Of a stretch of DNA of 64,000 nucleotides, positions 10,024 through 22,457 are shown one piece after another. Made by a program: the position numbers and the translations under genes. Source of the DNA: Cristatella mucedo (taxonomy: Eukaryota; Bryozoa; Phylactolaemata; Cristatellidae); NCBI GenBank assembly GCA_009760855.2, contig WPIO01000003.1, forward strand, positions 7,271,001 through 7,335,000, read 5' to 3'. The notes beneath the pieces are model-generated. The model did no database searches, had not been told where the DNA came from, and was given only the letters and a program-made list of their open reading frames with translations. Positions within the stretch are counted from its first letter, which is position 1, and every line of letters starts with the position of its first letter.

Positions 10024-11565
10024 GTACGAGAATAAACTAGCAAACTTCGCTTTTCTTCATGGTTGGATTTCAGCCTTTCACATGAATGCGGCCATTGTGG
10101 CCGCTCGTAAAGAATCAACATGCCGCGGCAGCCTGTTGCGATTTCGGTCGCTCTGCTTTTAATGTGCCGAGGCAACCCGAAGCTTGTAACCGAGAGAAGT
10201 ATTAAATAGGCGGTCGCACAGAGGGAGGGGTAAACGAACAGAATGATGCACAAGGACGAAGCGCTGTACACATTTGGCGGCGTGCTCATTCCCTTTTGTG
10301 CAAGGCACTCATCTTGCACTTAGTAATGAATAGTCAACGAGGACCGAGTGCATGTCTCATTCGTCAATGATGCGCTCTCTCGCTCGCGATTCGTGATTCT
10401 CAACGATTCATCGAAAATTTGCTCTCTTCGTAGCGGCCCAGGGGGGGGGGAGGTAAAAGTGCTCCGTCATCGCCCGAGCACTAATAGTGAGAAGGCAGCG
10501 TAAGACCGAGAAATGTCGAGCTGGGGTCGCAGGGAGTCACCGCAGCGGCAGCGAACTTACAACTTCCTGTCGCCGCCCGCCCGCCCCGCCCCCCGGTATT
10601 TGGTAATGCGGAAGACTCGCCCGCCCCTGGCGAGAGAAGGTCCATGGCAGCCGAGCGCCAAGCGTCTCTCTAATTTTGATTCGTATGCCGCTGCCGTCTC
10701 CCAGCCTAAGCAGGTGCTCGTACGCTTGGACGCTCGCGCGCGTGCATCTCTCGAGCATCATCATCTAGCTATTAGAGCTTATCAATGCCAGACTATTAAT
10801 GCTCCTTTGCGAAATCGATGAGCCAGCGACGCGTGTAATCAGGGCGGGCATGGTGGGCGCTGCAAACTCCGATTGGTCGGTTGCTAGTTTGACACGATAA
10901 ATTGGCTATCAAGTTACATTGGCAGGTCACCCGTAAGCAGATATAAGCATTGGTTTTGTCTGCCACCGGAATGTCCGCATAGGAGGCAGTTAGGGAGACG
11001 TGCGGATTTTTACCACAGCCGAAGGCAGTGCCATTATTTGCTAGCTTGCATTTAGTGTATCGTCAAAAGTTAAGATTTTGCCGTATCCTCTTGATAAGGA
11101 GACCGACTAAATGACGCGTATACCCTCCATGCGCCTGTCCCCGAGGCGAGCCTTTGACCGAACGAGGTTAGAGAAGGAATGGAGCGTCGGAGAATATGTA
11201 CGAGGATTCGTGGTGCGAAGTTTCGCCGGCTCGCAGAGGCTCGCCTCTTGCACAGCGACAGGTGTGTCTCGCTGGTTCTTTGATTCCAACCACCATTGGC
11301 CTACGGCTCCCACTCTGTCGAGCGGGCCGCTGGGCCTGCACCAAAAGCCTGAACTTCCTGAATGCACGCCGCAATCGCCATTACTAAAAGAGCGCTACGA
11401 AAGACCAGAGGGCGAAGTTCCTGGGGTAATTCGGGCACCGCCTCCACGCGATCTCAACGCCTGACGCCAGAACTTCCACTGAAAGGCCGTTGTCCGGAGG
11501 GCACAAATGCCACGATTTCCGCTAAGCAGCAATAATAGATCAATAAGGACATGACAGCAGCAGCG

Positions 11566-11610
11566 GCAGCAGCAGCCAACTGACCATTCAGCAGCAGCCA
11601 ACTGACCATT
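11566..11610. repeat. 22-bp tandem duplication after a CAG-rich run
   Basis: CAGCAGCCAACTGACCATT occurs twice in direct tandem, following a CAG/CGG-rich stretch (11548-11575). Confidence 0.8.
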
Positions 11611-12865
11611 CAGCAATACACTGCGGCCGTAAGAACACTCGGCAGCCTCCTATTGCACCTTTAATTCGTCTTCCCAAATATTTCCGCCGCGCTTTCTTCC
11701 CTTCCTCGCTTTCTGTGCACATCCGCGCTTTCTGTGCGCATCCACGCTGACGCTTTAGTTTGCACGACCTTTTGCTCTACGCCGAACCCGACCGCGCCAG
11801 ACGCTTGAGGCCTGAAAGCCACGACCACGCAGGCGACTTTGAGCGGCGTGCTCTACTCGCCGAGAGGCAAGCAAGAGCATCGCGGACGCAGGCACTTCCG
11901 GTCTCAGCGAGAGAACGGAAGAGCCCTCTGGCTTGCACTCAGTGGCACCAATTGCTAGCACACCCGGCTCTGTCCAGGCTCGCAGCTCGGATTCGTTCAA
12001 GTTCAAGGCCAGGGAGAGCGTGTGCTCGTGAATTCTCCTAGGAACTTTCGCCGAATTCGTGCCTGCCGTTGTACCCTGCACAGCGTTGGAGGTGAAGCAC
12101 GCTACGAGCTGCCAGAGGACTGCTGTCGTTTCGCTTGTACGAAGCACGATGGCCGTTGTCACCCGCTGGAAAGTACGACGGACGGAAACTAGTCGTTCAT
12201 CAATTGCCTTAAACAATTATGGCCTTCTCCTAGGCAGACGACGTTTCTACTTTACATTCGCGTTCGTGAACGGTCTATAGCCGCAGCGTAGACTGATTTC
12301 GTGTGGCATTCAAAATCCTACCGTCGAAGCGTCGCATCGCGGAGCCCGTAAAACTCTACGGCTCGAAAGTACGAGCCGCAGAGCGTGCGGCGCGTGCATC
12401 TTGGACAGGCAGGTGCACAAAGTAAGCGTGCCACCTGGGCGATTGAGCGATTGCCCGCAGAATTCGACAGCATCCGAGTAGCGGACTGACCGTCTCGTCC
12501 GACGTTCGAGCGGCGAGGACACGGAGACTTCCCGCACGATGGGCGGCTTCCGAGAGTGAACGATAAACGGCCGTCGGCCAAGGCAAGCGCCAGAGTCGAG
12601 GTCTCGCGGCGCCTTGGCCACGCCCTCGGCGCCAGTTAGCTAACGCCCATGGGTTCGAGAGCGAGCGCGAGCGAGCCACCGTGCGAGCACTAGTGCAGCA
12701 GTGCTAGCATTCTCTGTCCGAGCTGTCCGACCAAAACATGCGAATAAAAATTGAAGCCCAAATAACAGTGGCTCTTTTTGATAGGCATCTACGAGAACCG
12801 TATATCTATCGGGCGCTTCGAAAACTCGCTCAAAGATAGGCGAGATCCGAGAGCCCGTGAGAATC

Positions 12866-12932
12866 AAATTATCCTGCTCAGGCAAACATTCAAAAGCACA
12901 CAATTATCATGCTAAGACAAGCATGCAAAAGT
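12866..12932. repeat. About 35-bp imperfect direct duplication
   Basis: AATTATCCTGCTCAGGCAAA and the diverged AATTATCATGCTAAGACAAG, each followed by CAT(T/G)CAAAAG, lie head to tail. Confidence 0.7.
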
Positions 12933-13735
12933 GCGAAACGATCCTGGAGCACGTTCAAAGGACTCACCTCAGCAGCTACTGGCCAGTGGCGATGTCCCAG
13001 TCTGAGCTGGTTGCAGGGTTGACTGAACAGACTGCCATAATTTCCCATGCTCTTTTTCGAATCGACGTCAGATAACTTGCATTGGAGCAATCAATTAGTT
13101 GTTCCCTCGAGACCAAACCGGGCTGCGTGAGCAGCGGTTAGTTGCTCCTGCCTATATATTCTTGCGTGGAGTCGTCGAAAGCACATAGTTGGGGTGAAGA
13201 CCATTATATACAGCATCGCGGCCGTATACACGTACCTACCTTCTGGTAGGCTAAGTCTATGAATTAGGACCAACACCGCTGATTCCTCAGCCGTAGTGGC
13301 TACGCACGCCCAGGCGGAGCCATAAGTGCCACTCACCGAGCGTTAGCAACGTATACCGTCTATAGAGTAAACTGCGACATATGCGGCTCTTATCTCTACT
13401 AATTAAAGCGAGAATGTTGGCCACGCGGCAATATGGCGCACTTGCGTCACGTGGCTAGATGGCGCGCTGCCGCCTAGCGGCTAGTCGGCGCAGCGTTGTC
13501 TTCCGTGACGGAACTAGTATGACACGGCGAAGCGAGTCCACGAGCAGTGAGCTGCCTGTTTACCCGTGAATCTCAAGTCGCTAATAATCTTGGTTTCATA
13601 AACTGTAACGCTTAGCATGCTAAAGTTACACGGACTTCAGATACGTGAAATGATTTCAAGCTAGAACCTGATTAGTGCACACAACATGCAGTAGGAGCAA
13701 ATCTCTTAGAAAGATGCCAAGTCACTTTCGAAGGA

Positions 13736-13736
<1 letters not shown>

Positions 13737-13796
<60 letters not shown>

Positions 13797-13807
13797 GTCT
13801 CTCTCTG

Positions 13808-13839
<32 letters not shown>

Positions 13840-13966
13840 TCTCTGTCTCTCTGTCTCTCTCTCTCCTCTCTCTCTGTCTCTCTCTCTCTCTGTCTCTCTC
13901 TCTCTCTCTCTGTCTCTCTGTCTCTCTCTGTCTCTCTCTGTCTCTCTCTGTCTCTCTGTCTCTCTG

Positions 13967-14051
<85 letters not shown>

Positions 14052-14053
14052 TG
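13737..14053. repeat. (CT)n microsatellite with CTGT interruptions
   Basis: About 315 bp of TCTC with regularly placed G substitutions (TCTGTCTC), ending at TCTGCGCAAG. The long Ser/Leu or Arg/Glu open frames across it are artefacts of the repeat. Confidence 0.97.
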
Positions 14054-14885
14054 CGCAAGTGACTGACTTATCGTGTTCAGCTTCGCTTTCGTCCTGCCGC
14101 CGATCTGTTCTTGGTGGCCATAATGTTCACTAGAAAGTCTGCGAGGTATTGTTTTTATGGCGCTTGTGGTGGTTTCAGTCTTGATTTGGCCTCGAGCGAT
14201 AAATGAAGCACGCGCGTAGCGTAGCTACGGCGGTCCTTGTGCTTGTGGAGTGACGATCGCATGTGCAGCTGGCGCCGCCTCGACACGCTGCGGCGTTAAC
14301 CGTTAACCTTAAACCTTGAAGGTTAACCTTAAGGTTAGTCACTGGTGCTAGTGTTGGCCGTCGCTGCAGTCGCTAGACATGCTCGACGCACGTGCCGGCG
14401 GCATGCCGACGGCGCGAGCGTCGAGTGCGGCAGCCGTCGCAAAGAGCGCCCGAAGAGAGAGAGCTTGAGTTTCGCATGAAAACTTCACGTTTCAGTGTAA
14501 AATCTCAGTCTATTTATTAGCCGCAAAAAGGGCCACTGGTTTTTTTCAGCGACAGTCGTAGCGCAAAACTCCAGTGCAGCACGATGCACAAAGCGCAAAT
14601 GAGCTGACTACGACATGAACTGGACTTTTAACTCGGCAAAACCTTAGATTATGACGTAACCTGTTTCCAAGCACTGCGATTCAAGAGCCACGAATAGGCT
14701 GTCGCCATCAGGATGGTGTAGCGTAAGGCAACGTTTTCGTCCGTGGCTCCGCCGCAAGGACTAATCAGGTGTTATGCCGGAGAGCTTTCTTTAGCAAACT
14801 CAGAGGCGACTCTCGGTTTTCACACGCTTAGGCACGCGCGTACATTTAATTCTTTACAGCACAGAGAAAGTGAGAAGTATAGCTG

Positions 14886-15100
14886 AGTAATCAGGGCAGG
14901 CTAGGAAGTGGTGTAGCACGGTAGTAATAGCTCAGGACGGCGGAAAAAGATGGGCTGTAGTCACCTGCTGAGCTAAGGCTTCTGTATCTAACGGTCTTTA
15001 ATCGTAGCCATGGAACAGCTAATTCATTGTCCGTCGAGCACCGTAGGGCGCGATGAAGTTGAAACTGGTGCAGCAGTTCAGCAAGGTACGAAGGAGCCAA
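14886..15100 (-). mobile_element. LINE family C, C-terminal fragment
   Basis: Minus-strand frame [13 protein letters not shown], then NELAVPWLRL, then YSPSFSAVLSYYYRATP matches the C-terminal end of the family C LINE at 22458-24308. It abuts a plus-strand family A fragment at about 15115, so two LINE families meet here in inverted orientation. Confidence 0.8.
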
Positions 15101-15114
15101 ATACTATAACACTT

Positions 15115-15596
15115 CGGTCTCTTCATTCTCTGGCTCCAGCCTACATATAAAAAATACTTACCCACCAGGCGAAGAATCGTACAACCCGCTGTTTTGACTC
15201 GGATCGTTTAGCCACATCTTATAATGTAATAATCTTTGTTTCGTGAACTGGAACATTTACCATGCTAACGTACGAACCTCAAACCGTTGGAGACCGTGCC
15301 TTTAGTTCTTATGCTCCCAATTCCTTGAACTCTCAATGCCATGAACTCACTACAGACTGATGTCACACAACGTCCCCTGACATGACGAAATTCTAAAAGA
15401 AGCTAATTACCTACATGCTTATTACATAATTTGGTAGGTCCTTCGTGATTCGTCCTTCGCGTGCCTGCTGCGTGTTGATGTTACCACCAGTCATTTTAGT
15501 AGCGTTTTCTAGGCAGCATCTGTGAAGTGCCTAGAAAGATATTCAGTTCTTTGAGGGCGCCATACAAATGTATTATTATTATTATTATTATTATTG
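15115..15596 (+). mobile_element. LINE family A, degraded 3' fragment
   Basis: Aligns by eye to LINE A from the SLHSMAPAYLSDILP region through the FGDRAFSSYAP region and the 3' UTR, ending in (ATT)n near 15573-15596. Many stops. A stretch of about 60 bp at 15215-15275 is absent from other copies and resembles 13583-13630. Confidence 0.8.
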
Positions 15597-15639
15597 TTGT
15601 TGTAAGCCATGGTGGCTTTTAGGTCAGAGTAAACATTTC

Positions 15640-15900
15640 TCTCTTTATGCAATGATCGGTCGAGACTCGTCGAAGCTCATCCCGCAAAGGAGACACGTGA
15701 CTGAACCTCTGAGCTTTGTTGAATAACATTGCAGTGACACGCATGACCAGTTGGAGAGATGCAATGGGTTTTTCGGCAGCCTAGCCAAAATGGAATGGCA
15801 GTAGTTAATCCAGCCTTGACAGAAACAGGCAACTAGCCAATGTTTTGGCAAGCCACCGCCGTGGCAGGCAGTTCCTAATATTAGACAGGAATTGAAGGTG
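15640..15900 (-). mobile_element. LINE fragment (family C-like RT C-terminal region)
   Basis: The minus-strand frame contains QGWINYCHSILARLPKNP, equivalent to the [15 protein letters not shown] block of family C, then a diverged region. It is more diverged than the other copies, possibly a different subfamily. Confidence 0.6.
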
Positions 15901-16154
15901 GCGGCATTATTGGAAGTAGTCTACCCAATGCAGCTTAAAAACTTAAAGCAGTTATCGATGAGGTCACCTGCACCTGAGTTGCTTGTTGGCGTAAGAACTG
16001 CAGCATTAACTACTAGAAAAGCAAAGTCTCCTAGTTCAGCTGCACGCTAGGGGTTCCTCTTCTCCTTCGCTCGATCATCGTTTAGTCGGATTACATATCC
16101 AGCTTCTACCTATGCTAACTCAAGAACTGCTAATAATGACAAGCGCTATCATCA

Positions 16155-16328
16155 TCGGTGAGCCGCGATGGCACACTAGGTAAGGCGGTTGCTTTCACGA
16201 CCTCGGTCCCGAGGTCGTGGGTTCGATTCTTGCGGTGGGCAATTCTGTATCGCCACTGCAAGCGGTGGTGATAGCCGTAAAGGCTCATCTGTCGCTATAC
16301 AAAAGAGGCTGTTTCATCAGCTAGGATT
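16155..16328 (+). mobile_element. SINE type a (tRNA-derived)
   Basis: The tRNA-like head begins GCCGCGATGGCACACTAGGT (A-box region). Its B-box is GGGTTCGATTC. The body has CGCCACTGCAAGCGGTGGTG and the 3' end TCGCTATACAAAAGAGGCTG before an ATTT-rich tail. It is in the same family as the copies at 30705, 37960, 39805, 43990, 44148, 57748 and 63708. Confidence 0.85.
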
Positions 16329-16344
16329 TATTTATTTATTAATC

Positions 16345-16480
16345 ATCGAAGTCTGTTGGCTGCGGCACACTTAACGAAAGCCGCTTAGACTTTGAGTACT
16401 GTAGCTGCAGAAAGCTCTGCTACGTAGCATACAGAGCCACGTGGTCATCGTGGCTCTGTGCAGTTACAAATGGAGATGCG
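16345..16480 (+). mobile_element. LINE family C 3' UTR fragment
   Basis: TCTGTTGGCT, the GCTTAGACTTTGAGT region and CAGTTACAAATGGAGATGCG follow the order of the 3' UTR of the family C LINE (24170-24300). Diverged, no coding part. It directly follows the SINE at 16155. Confidence 0.6.
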
Positions 16481-16494
16481 TACGTATTTATGTA

Positions 16495-16495
<1 letters not shown>

Positions 16496-16565
<70 letters not shown>
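16496..16565. repeat. (AT)n(AG)n compound microsatellite
   Basis: About 23 bp of AT followed by about 46 bp of AG. Confidence 0.97.
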
Positions 16566-16569
<4 letters not shown>

Positions 16570-17174
16570 ATTTATAGTTTGTTCATCTTTCATTACATTA
16601 CATATCGTGCGGCGGGCTCCTAATACCAACGCTTCGGCAGTCGAAAGTGCATTAGTGCAGAATAATAATGGGAGAACCGAGAGCAGTATTGAAAAAGGTG
16701 CGCACGCTAATTGACATGCCAGCCCCTGCACATGCATCTATACATTTCAAAGCTTATTTTAAGCTTCGTGAACGTGCGAAGGAAGTAGGCTCACTTTTGC
16801 TAAAATTAAACGCAAACGAGACTAGCCGAAAGAGTGCCGGTTCCATAAGTCGCCAAGCAATGATAATTTCGGATGCTGGTAGGTGAAATTGCCAATAGCC
16901 TAACCCTCAAGAGTCTAAGCACACTCAGGCGGCCGCTGCCATCTAAAAGGGCTGCTACTTTGCTGCTGAAGCTTCGACACACATCGTTGGGCTTAAGGCC
17001 GAGAAGTTACCAAGGTTGGACAAAACTCTTTTTCCTTGGGCTCCTCCTATTTTCGCTCTCCGAAACACACTATTCGTCAACGAGAAACAAGCTAGTGATT
17101 ATTTAAGCTTGTCTTAGTAATTCTACATTTTAATTTCAAGCACGGCTCTACATGGCCACCCCTCCCCCGGCGCT

Positions 17175-17325
17175 TGTTAGGTCATTTTGGTCCAGCGTTC
17201 AAGGTGCTCTCGCCCCGAGCAAGGTCTGGCCGAGGTCGCGGGCTCGAGCCCGAGGCATATGCGAAGCTCCTGAATATAGATTAGGTTTTCTTAGAGCGCT
17301 ATACATGTGAATTATATATCTTATT
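17175..17325 (+). mobile_element. SINE type b (tRNA head, LINE A-like tail)
   Basis: A B-box-like GGGCTCGAGCCC lies within a tRNA-like head (AAGGTGCTCTCGCCCC upstream). The 3' part GATTAGGTTTTCTTAGAGCG then CTATACATGTGAATTAT parallels the terminal 3' UTR of LINE family A (GATTAAGTTCTCTGAGGGCG then CTTTATCAAGTG). A second copy lies at 30450-30590. Confidence 0.6.
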
Positions 17326-17382
17326 GGGGTTCTGAGTCTTGAGACCCGGCTGATGTCATGCGTGCGATTATACGAGATTGAC

Positions 17383-17488
<106 letters not shown>

Positions 17489-18370
17489 AATCGTGGCTTA
17501 CGAAGACAGCCTGCACTTTTGGGATTCCCGAGCGGCAGTAGCTGCGATGCAGTCAATAGTCGCCCGCCATCTCATTGCGTCAGTGATCATCCAATAGGCT
17601 AGGCTAGGATTCGGTACAGGTTGGAGCCATTGATTTCTTCCGGCTTCTCATCACGCTCGCTCTTAATTGAGTTTCCAACGATGGAAGCCATCTGGCCATA
17701 GGAGTATTCGAACTCGCCGTTACTGCTTTTTGCACTTTAGCATGACCATGGCGAGTTTACATTCGCGGAAACCAGTAGAGGCCAACAAGGCAACCAGGTG
17801 ACAGGCCACAGCTTTGCGCTCGATGGAACGATGGCCGGCGGCCATGCCAATGGCATAGAAATGCAGGAGCGTCGCTCCTTTAATGTAAAATTGCCCTCGG
17901 GCCTTGCATTTCTTTTAGAAGTGAAGGAACGAAAGGACGTGGCAGATTTTGAGACGCGTGCAGCTGAAACTTCCAGAGCGATTCGACACCTCATGCAGCA
18001 GACATATGTTGAGTTCTCGCCGGAACAGATGCGAACGCATGGCAGCGTTCGAGCTTGAGCTAGGGGGATTGGGGAGGGGGGGGGCGAGGCTCGCCAGAAT
18101 TAAAACGCTGCTGGACCAAACTGCTCTGCACAGCTTGTTCAAGCCGGCTCGATGTCTTCCCGAGTGAGCCGCTGGCGTGTGCGCACGAAGCTAGCTGCTT
18201 CTGCGGGTGCGCAGGCAGCTAGCTGCCGCTTCGGCTTGCCGCGCCTGATTAGAACCGGTGGGTGCGGATCCGCAGGCCAAAGCAGAGGTTGATAAACTTG
18301 ACATTTACGAAAGTCAAGAGATGTGCTCTCTGGGGAGGCGTCTAGAAGCAGCTCGGGCCAGTGCTGCTGC

Positions 18371-18400
18371 TGCTCGCAGCTGCAACTGCACCTGCGAGCA
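18371..18400. repeat. Inverted repeat (9-bp stem)
   Basis: TGCTCGCAG and CTGCGAGCA flank a 12-nt loop. It is immediately upstream of the larger palindrome at 18432-18478. Confidence 0.7.
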
Positions 18401-18431
18401 ACTGCAGGCCAGCAGCAGCAGCAACGAGCAG

Positions 18432-18478
18432 GATGCCAAGGCGAGACGCACAGCCGAGCTGTGTCTCGCCTTGGCATC
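18432..18478. repeat. Near-perfect palindrome (hairpin)
   Basis: GATGCCAAGGCGAGAC and GTCTCGCCTTGGCATC are exact reverse complements. The stem continues through ACAGC/GCTGT with a 2-nt bulge and a 3-nt CGA loop, giving about 21 paired bases. Confidence 0.9.
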
Positions 18479-20190
18479 TGTCCAACTCTCAGCAAGGGTG
18501 TCGGCGCCTCTAGCGTTCAGCAGCCGCCGCCGCTGCTGCAGCCGAAGCTGCTTAGCCCGTTGCCCAGCTGACCCCTGGTCTCGCCGATCTTGAGCTGTCG
18601 ATGCAAGCAGCAGCAACAACTTCCGATGAATCGCGAGTCGGCATCTCCACGTCCCTCGCCGATCTCTCGACCCCCTGCCCCCCACCCCGAGCTCGCTCAG
18701 CTCTAGCTGCCTGGATGTTCGCACTCGCACTCCCAAGCTGGCGGCGACAGCAGTTAGCGACGGATCCAACGTACGGCAACATAATAGCGGCACGGCTGCA
18801 ATCAACGAGTTCACGCCGATGACTCCTAGAGAACTGCACGCTTGGCGCGCGCGCCCGTCACGAGACTAAACCAATCCGTGAAAATGCAACTTTACCCGTG
18901 CGGTCGATTGGCCACCCCTTCTGATTGCCGTCGTCGAAAGTGGCAGCAGACCCGTTATGGTGACTGGCGAAACTCTTTTTTTTTGACGTTCTAGACCCAC
19001 TCCAGATCGCTTCCGGTCGCTCGATCTCTTGAAACGAGGTGAAACGCTACGAAATCTACGCTATGTTTGTAAGGATGCGGATTTTTACACTGCCACAGCT
19101 GATAATGAGCTAAACCTACCACGACATCCTTTCTCAGAGACATTCCCTGCAAAAGCCCGTAAATCATCGAAGGCCACTTGGTGATTGCTCCGATCGTTGA
19201 AAAAGATCAGTACGGTCTTGCCTGCTTGTCCTACCGAGGTGATTTTAAGGAAAGGAATTAGCTGATGGACGAGTAATTACTTTAAAATGATGCACCACTT
19301 TTGGCTGTGCCTTCTCGCCTGCTCACCAATTAGAAAGGTTTGGCGATGGCTCAGATTGACAGCCAAATATAAATGTGGCCGGTTTCACCAGAGTTCATGA
19401 CCGGCTAGAGCAGTAGATGGGCTTATCATTTGGATTCCTCGCTCAGAGCGACACGCCGAGTGAACGTGCTTTGATGACAATGATGGAAATTCAGCACTCG
19501 CCCACACTCTTTAGCTTGAGAAACAAACTGCACAGACTTTTGGTGACAAACAGCGTGTGCACAGCAGGGAAATGATCGTATTTTTGAGGTTAAAAAATAT
19601 GGGCCAGACTCCAGGATCGTTAAGTAGAGCGGAAAAAAGTAGAGCTTCTACATCCCCGTATTCTCTCCACTCTAAGAACCAATAAGAAGAGCAAATGACA
19701 CGAGGCGTTCGGCAGATGACTGCTTGTGTTGAGATCAAGTGCCACCGAAGGACATATAAAAAGCAGCTCGAGCTGCTTTTGCGAATATCTCCGTCAATAA
19801 CTCCACAAAACCGCATATAGTATTATGCGTGCATAATCTTATCTTAGCCACTTATGAGGGTCAAAATAAATTGTCATCAGCTTAATGGTGGTCAACAAAA
19901 GAAAGCAAGCGGCTATCTTAGGTGGCATCCTTGAATGTTTCATAGCGGCAAGTGAACTTTGACCTGACATCTTTAAATTTCTGAATGCACACTTTGAATG
20001 CTTGGACGAATGAGCGGTTGTGTCCTTTAGTGGTGGATTTCGTGTCACAGGAGAGCGCCGTTCTATTGATCGCTTTCTCCTCGGCTATCAGCAGACGCAG
20101 CAGCCGCCAGGTTAACATTTTTCTTAAGCTTTGCCAGCACTTTTATAATGTACACCTCTTCGAATTCATCCTGCCGTCTTAGCGTCTTGA

Positions 20191-20256
20191 ACACACACAT
20201 ACACACACACGCACACACAAACACACACACACACACACGCACATACGCACATGTAT
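20191..20256. repeat. (CA)n microsatellite
   Basis: Imperfect CA repeat with a few CATA and CGCA variants, followed by AT-rich sequence. Confidence 0.92.
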
Positions 20257-21591
20257 ATGCTTTTAATATATATAATACTATAGATGAGTATATTTAATAT
20301 ATATGGACATATAGCATCTTGAAAATCAGGCCAATTTTTGACACCGAAACGGCGATCTGCGATCACGCAAGATATGTCGACAACGGTGGAACTTTCGCAA
20401 AATTTTTCGCTTACACACACACACTTAGCCTGCGATTCCGAGATTCTCCTCCTCCTCCGTTTCATTAGCGCTCTGCAGAGAGTTTCGATCCAGGCAGCGT
20501 ACAGATACGTACAGATGGGTTTCTTTGACAGCGTCAACTCACGAGCTCTCAATCCCTCTGGCAATCAGCGCCGGATCTTGCAGAACACAGTCCCAAATCC
20601 CACGAAGCCTCACTGACTCGAGCTGGCGGCAAGCTGGCTGGCGTGGCTTGGCAGCGTCAGCGTCAGCCAGCAAATGCTGATGCACGTGAATGGCGAATGG
20701 ACAACGAAATTGATTCCGTCTAATGTTGACCGGCTAGATTTTGTGCGCGAGAGAAAGATAAGTCTGTATCGGTCAGAACGACGGTAAAAAGTTGGAGAAA
20801 GCTCTCTGTATGCGATGCCTCTTCAGAGGCTGTGGGTGAAACAAAATTAGACATGTGTCGCTCTCTTAGGCATCGGGAACTAATTTGTCATTTTACCACG
20901 GCCTAGGAGCTGTGCTCTCAAACAGGCCAATATCCTGATCAGGTCAATAACCTGATAACGAGCGGCCCGCTCGCCTAAAACGGTGCGACTTGAACAGAAG
21001 ACACGCAACTGTTGCTGCTGCAATAAGCCAGCAGGCGGCAGTCTGCACCACCGCAGAGAGTCTGTGTATTATCTCAAGACAGACAGAGTTTGAGAAAGTA
21101 AGCGAAGGCGTAGAAAGAGGACTAAAATATTGAACGATACGCAAAGTTTAGAACAGTTCAAATATTAAAAAATCTCTTTCGTCAACCGTGCACGTGTGCA
21201 AAAATATTATTTAGGAAGTACATAAAAGACCAAAAATATTCTCGGTGCTCCAATCCGAATTAGCTTATGAGAAAATTCCTAGGGGTTAAGAATTAGGCCT
21301 CAACTCCTATGGGAATTACTTCACTACGAGCACATTTAATGATCATTCCCTTGGACCAACCGAACGATCGGCATGCATATTGGCCCTAGCAAAAAGGGTA
21401 ATATAAGCTATCTTTTGATGTAACCAAAGCTGTCATGTTGGCCTCCTTCTGATGACCTGCACAAGTCAAATTAACATTTTTTCAGAGGTTAGGAAAAAGA
21501 CGTTACTTTATTTTATAATCAACTAGCTCAATACTATAAACTGTAAAAATATGTCAAACTCCTAAAGGACGATTAATATCTAGCCTTTTTA

Positions 21592-21682
21592 ATGATTTCC
21601 TTTGCAGCAAATGTGAATTGCCAAGAAAAAGATTGAGTTCTGTGCGGGTGCTATAACAAATGTACCATTAGTAGTAGTAGTT
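21592..21682 (+). mobile_element. LINE family A 3' tail fragment
   Basis: TTTGCAGCAAATGTGAATTG, then AGATTGAGTTCTGTGCGGGT and a (TAG)n end follow the terminal 3' UTR of LINE A. Could equally be the tail of a SINE type b. Confidence 0.6.
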
Positions 21683-22457
21683 CTAAAAAAGAAATAAACA
21701 GCTTACTTGAGATGTCATACTTGGAACATATCAGCAATAGTAAGTTTAATGACATATAAGTACATTGTATAGCTATACTTACCGAACCCACGGCCAATAT
21801 GAGCAGTTTTTCTTAACAAAGCAAGTGAGCCCAACTAATATCCCAAATCCCACGTCAATCGGATCCAAATTGGCCAAGCTATATATAGATGGTTCAAAGT
21901 ATTGAAGCCAAGTGTGCGAAAGCACTGCAATAATACAAGTGACGAAGCAGAAGCATGAAGATGATGACAAAAAAAATGAGATTACTTGGTATACTTCGTA
22001 TCAACTTAAAAAACATACCAATTAGTGTGTAATTCAAACTTTACGTCGATTGGACCATTATTAACCTACCTGTGATATTTGAAAAATACAGGCGTAGCGA
22101 GGTGACAAACTTCTTATCAAGAAAGCAGTTATATCTTCAACCGAGTAAGTCTACATAAAATGATCCAATATTTGCTTCAGTCGGCTTGAATTCTCAGAAT
22201 GCAAAAATTCGAGCGTTTCGAATTTCAAGTTGATCGGGTGACTATTACGAAAAATATGACATCTGCAGGATAACATACCCCACGTCGCTTAGCGGTGGCG
22301 TGCAGTGGTTAGGCATTTCAACGGTGGTCACCTAAGTAAATCGCAGCTATAAAAGACTAAACAGAGAAGTTGGAATCACCTTACTTTTTCTTGAACAAAA
22401 CTGGATCAACACATTGGCCCGAATGATTTCCAGTGAACGAGGCCCTAGGACGACCCA

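Larger units (their letters stand above)
10024..13580. other. Intergenic, no gene recognised
   Basis: No recognisable protein domain in six frames. Longer open frames at 11111-11464, 11755-12216 and 12310-12679 overlap on both strands, have no family features, and are probably chance. There is a G-run at 10441-10450. Local duplications are listed separately. Confidence 0.5.

Noticed and set aside
13672-14133. 128-152-residue Ser/Leu and Arg/Glu frames
   Set aside because: Pure translations of a CT microsatellite. The same applies at 17353-17602, 42178-42375, 46381-46972 and 61347-61734.
16155-16230. Possible tRNA gene (A and B boxes)
   Set aside because: The B-box is present, but no acceptor-stem pairing or full cloverleaf could be drawn. 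The same unit recurs with a long body, so it is a SINE.
17798-18058. 86-codon frame with ordinary composition
   Set aside because: No ATG at its start, no recognised motif and no clear splice context; kept only as a note in the intergenic entry.
18314-18839. Overlapping Ser/Arg/Ala-rich frames on both strands
   Set aside because: CAG/GCC-rich low-complexity sequence; both strands are open over the same bases with no domain.
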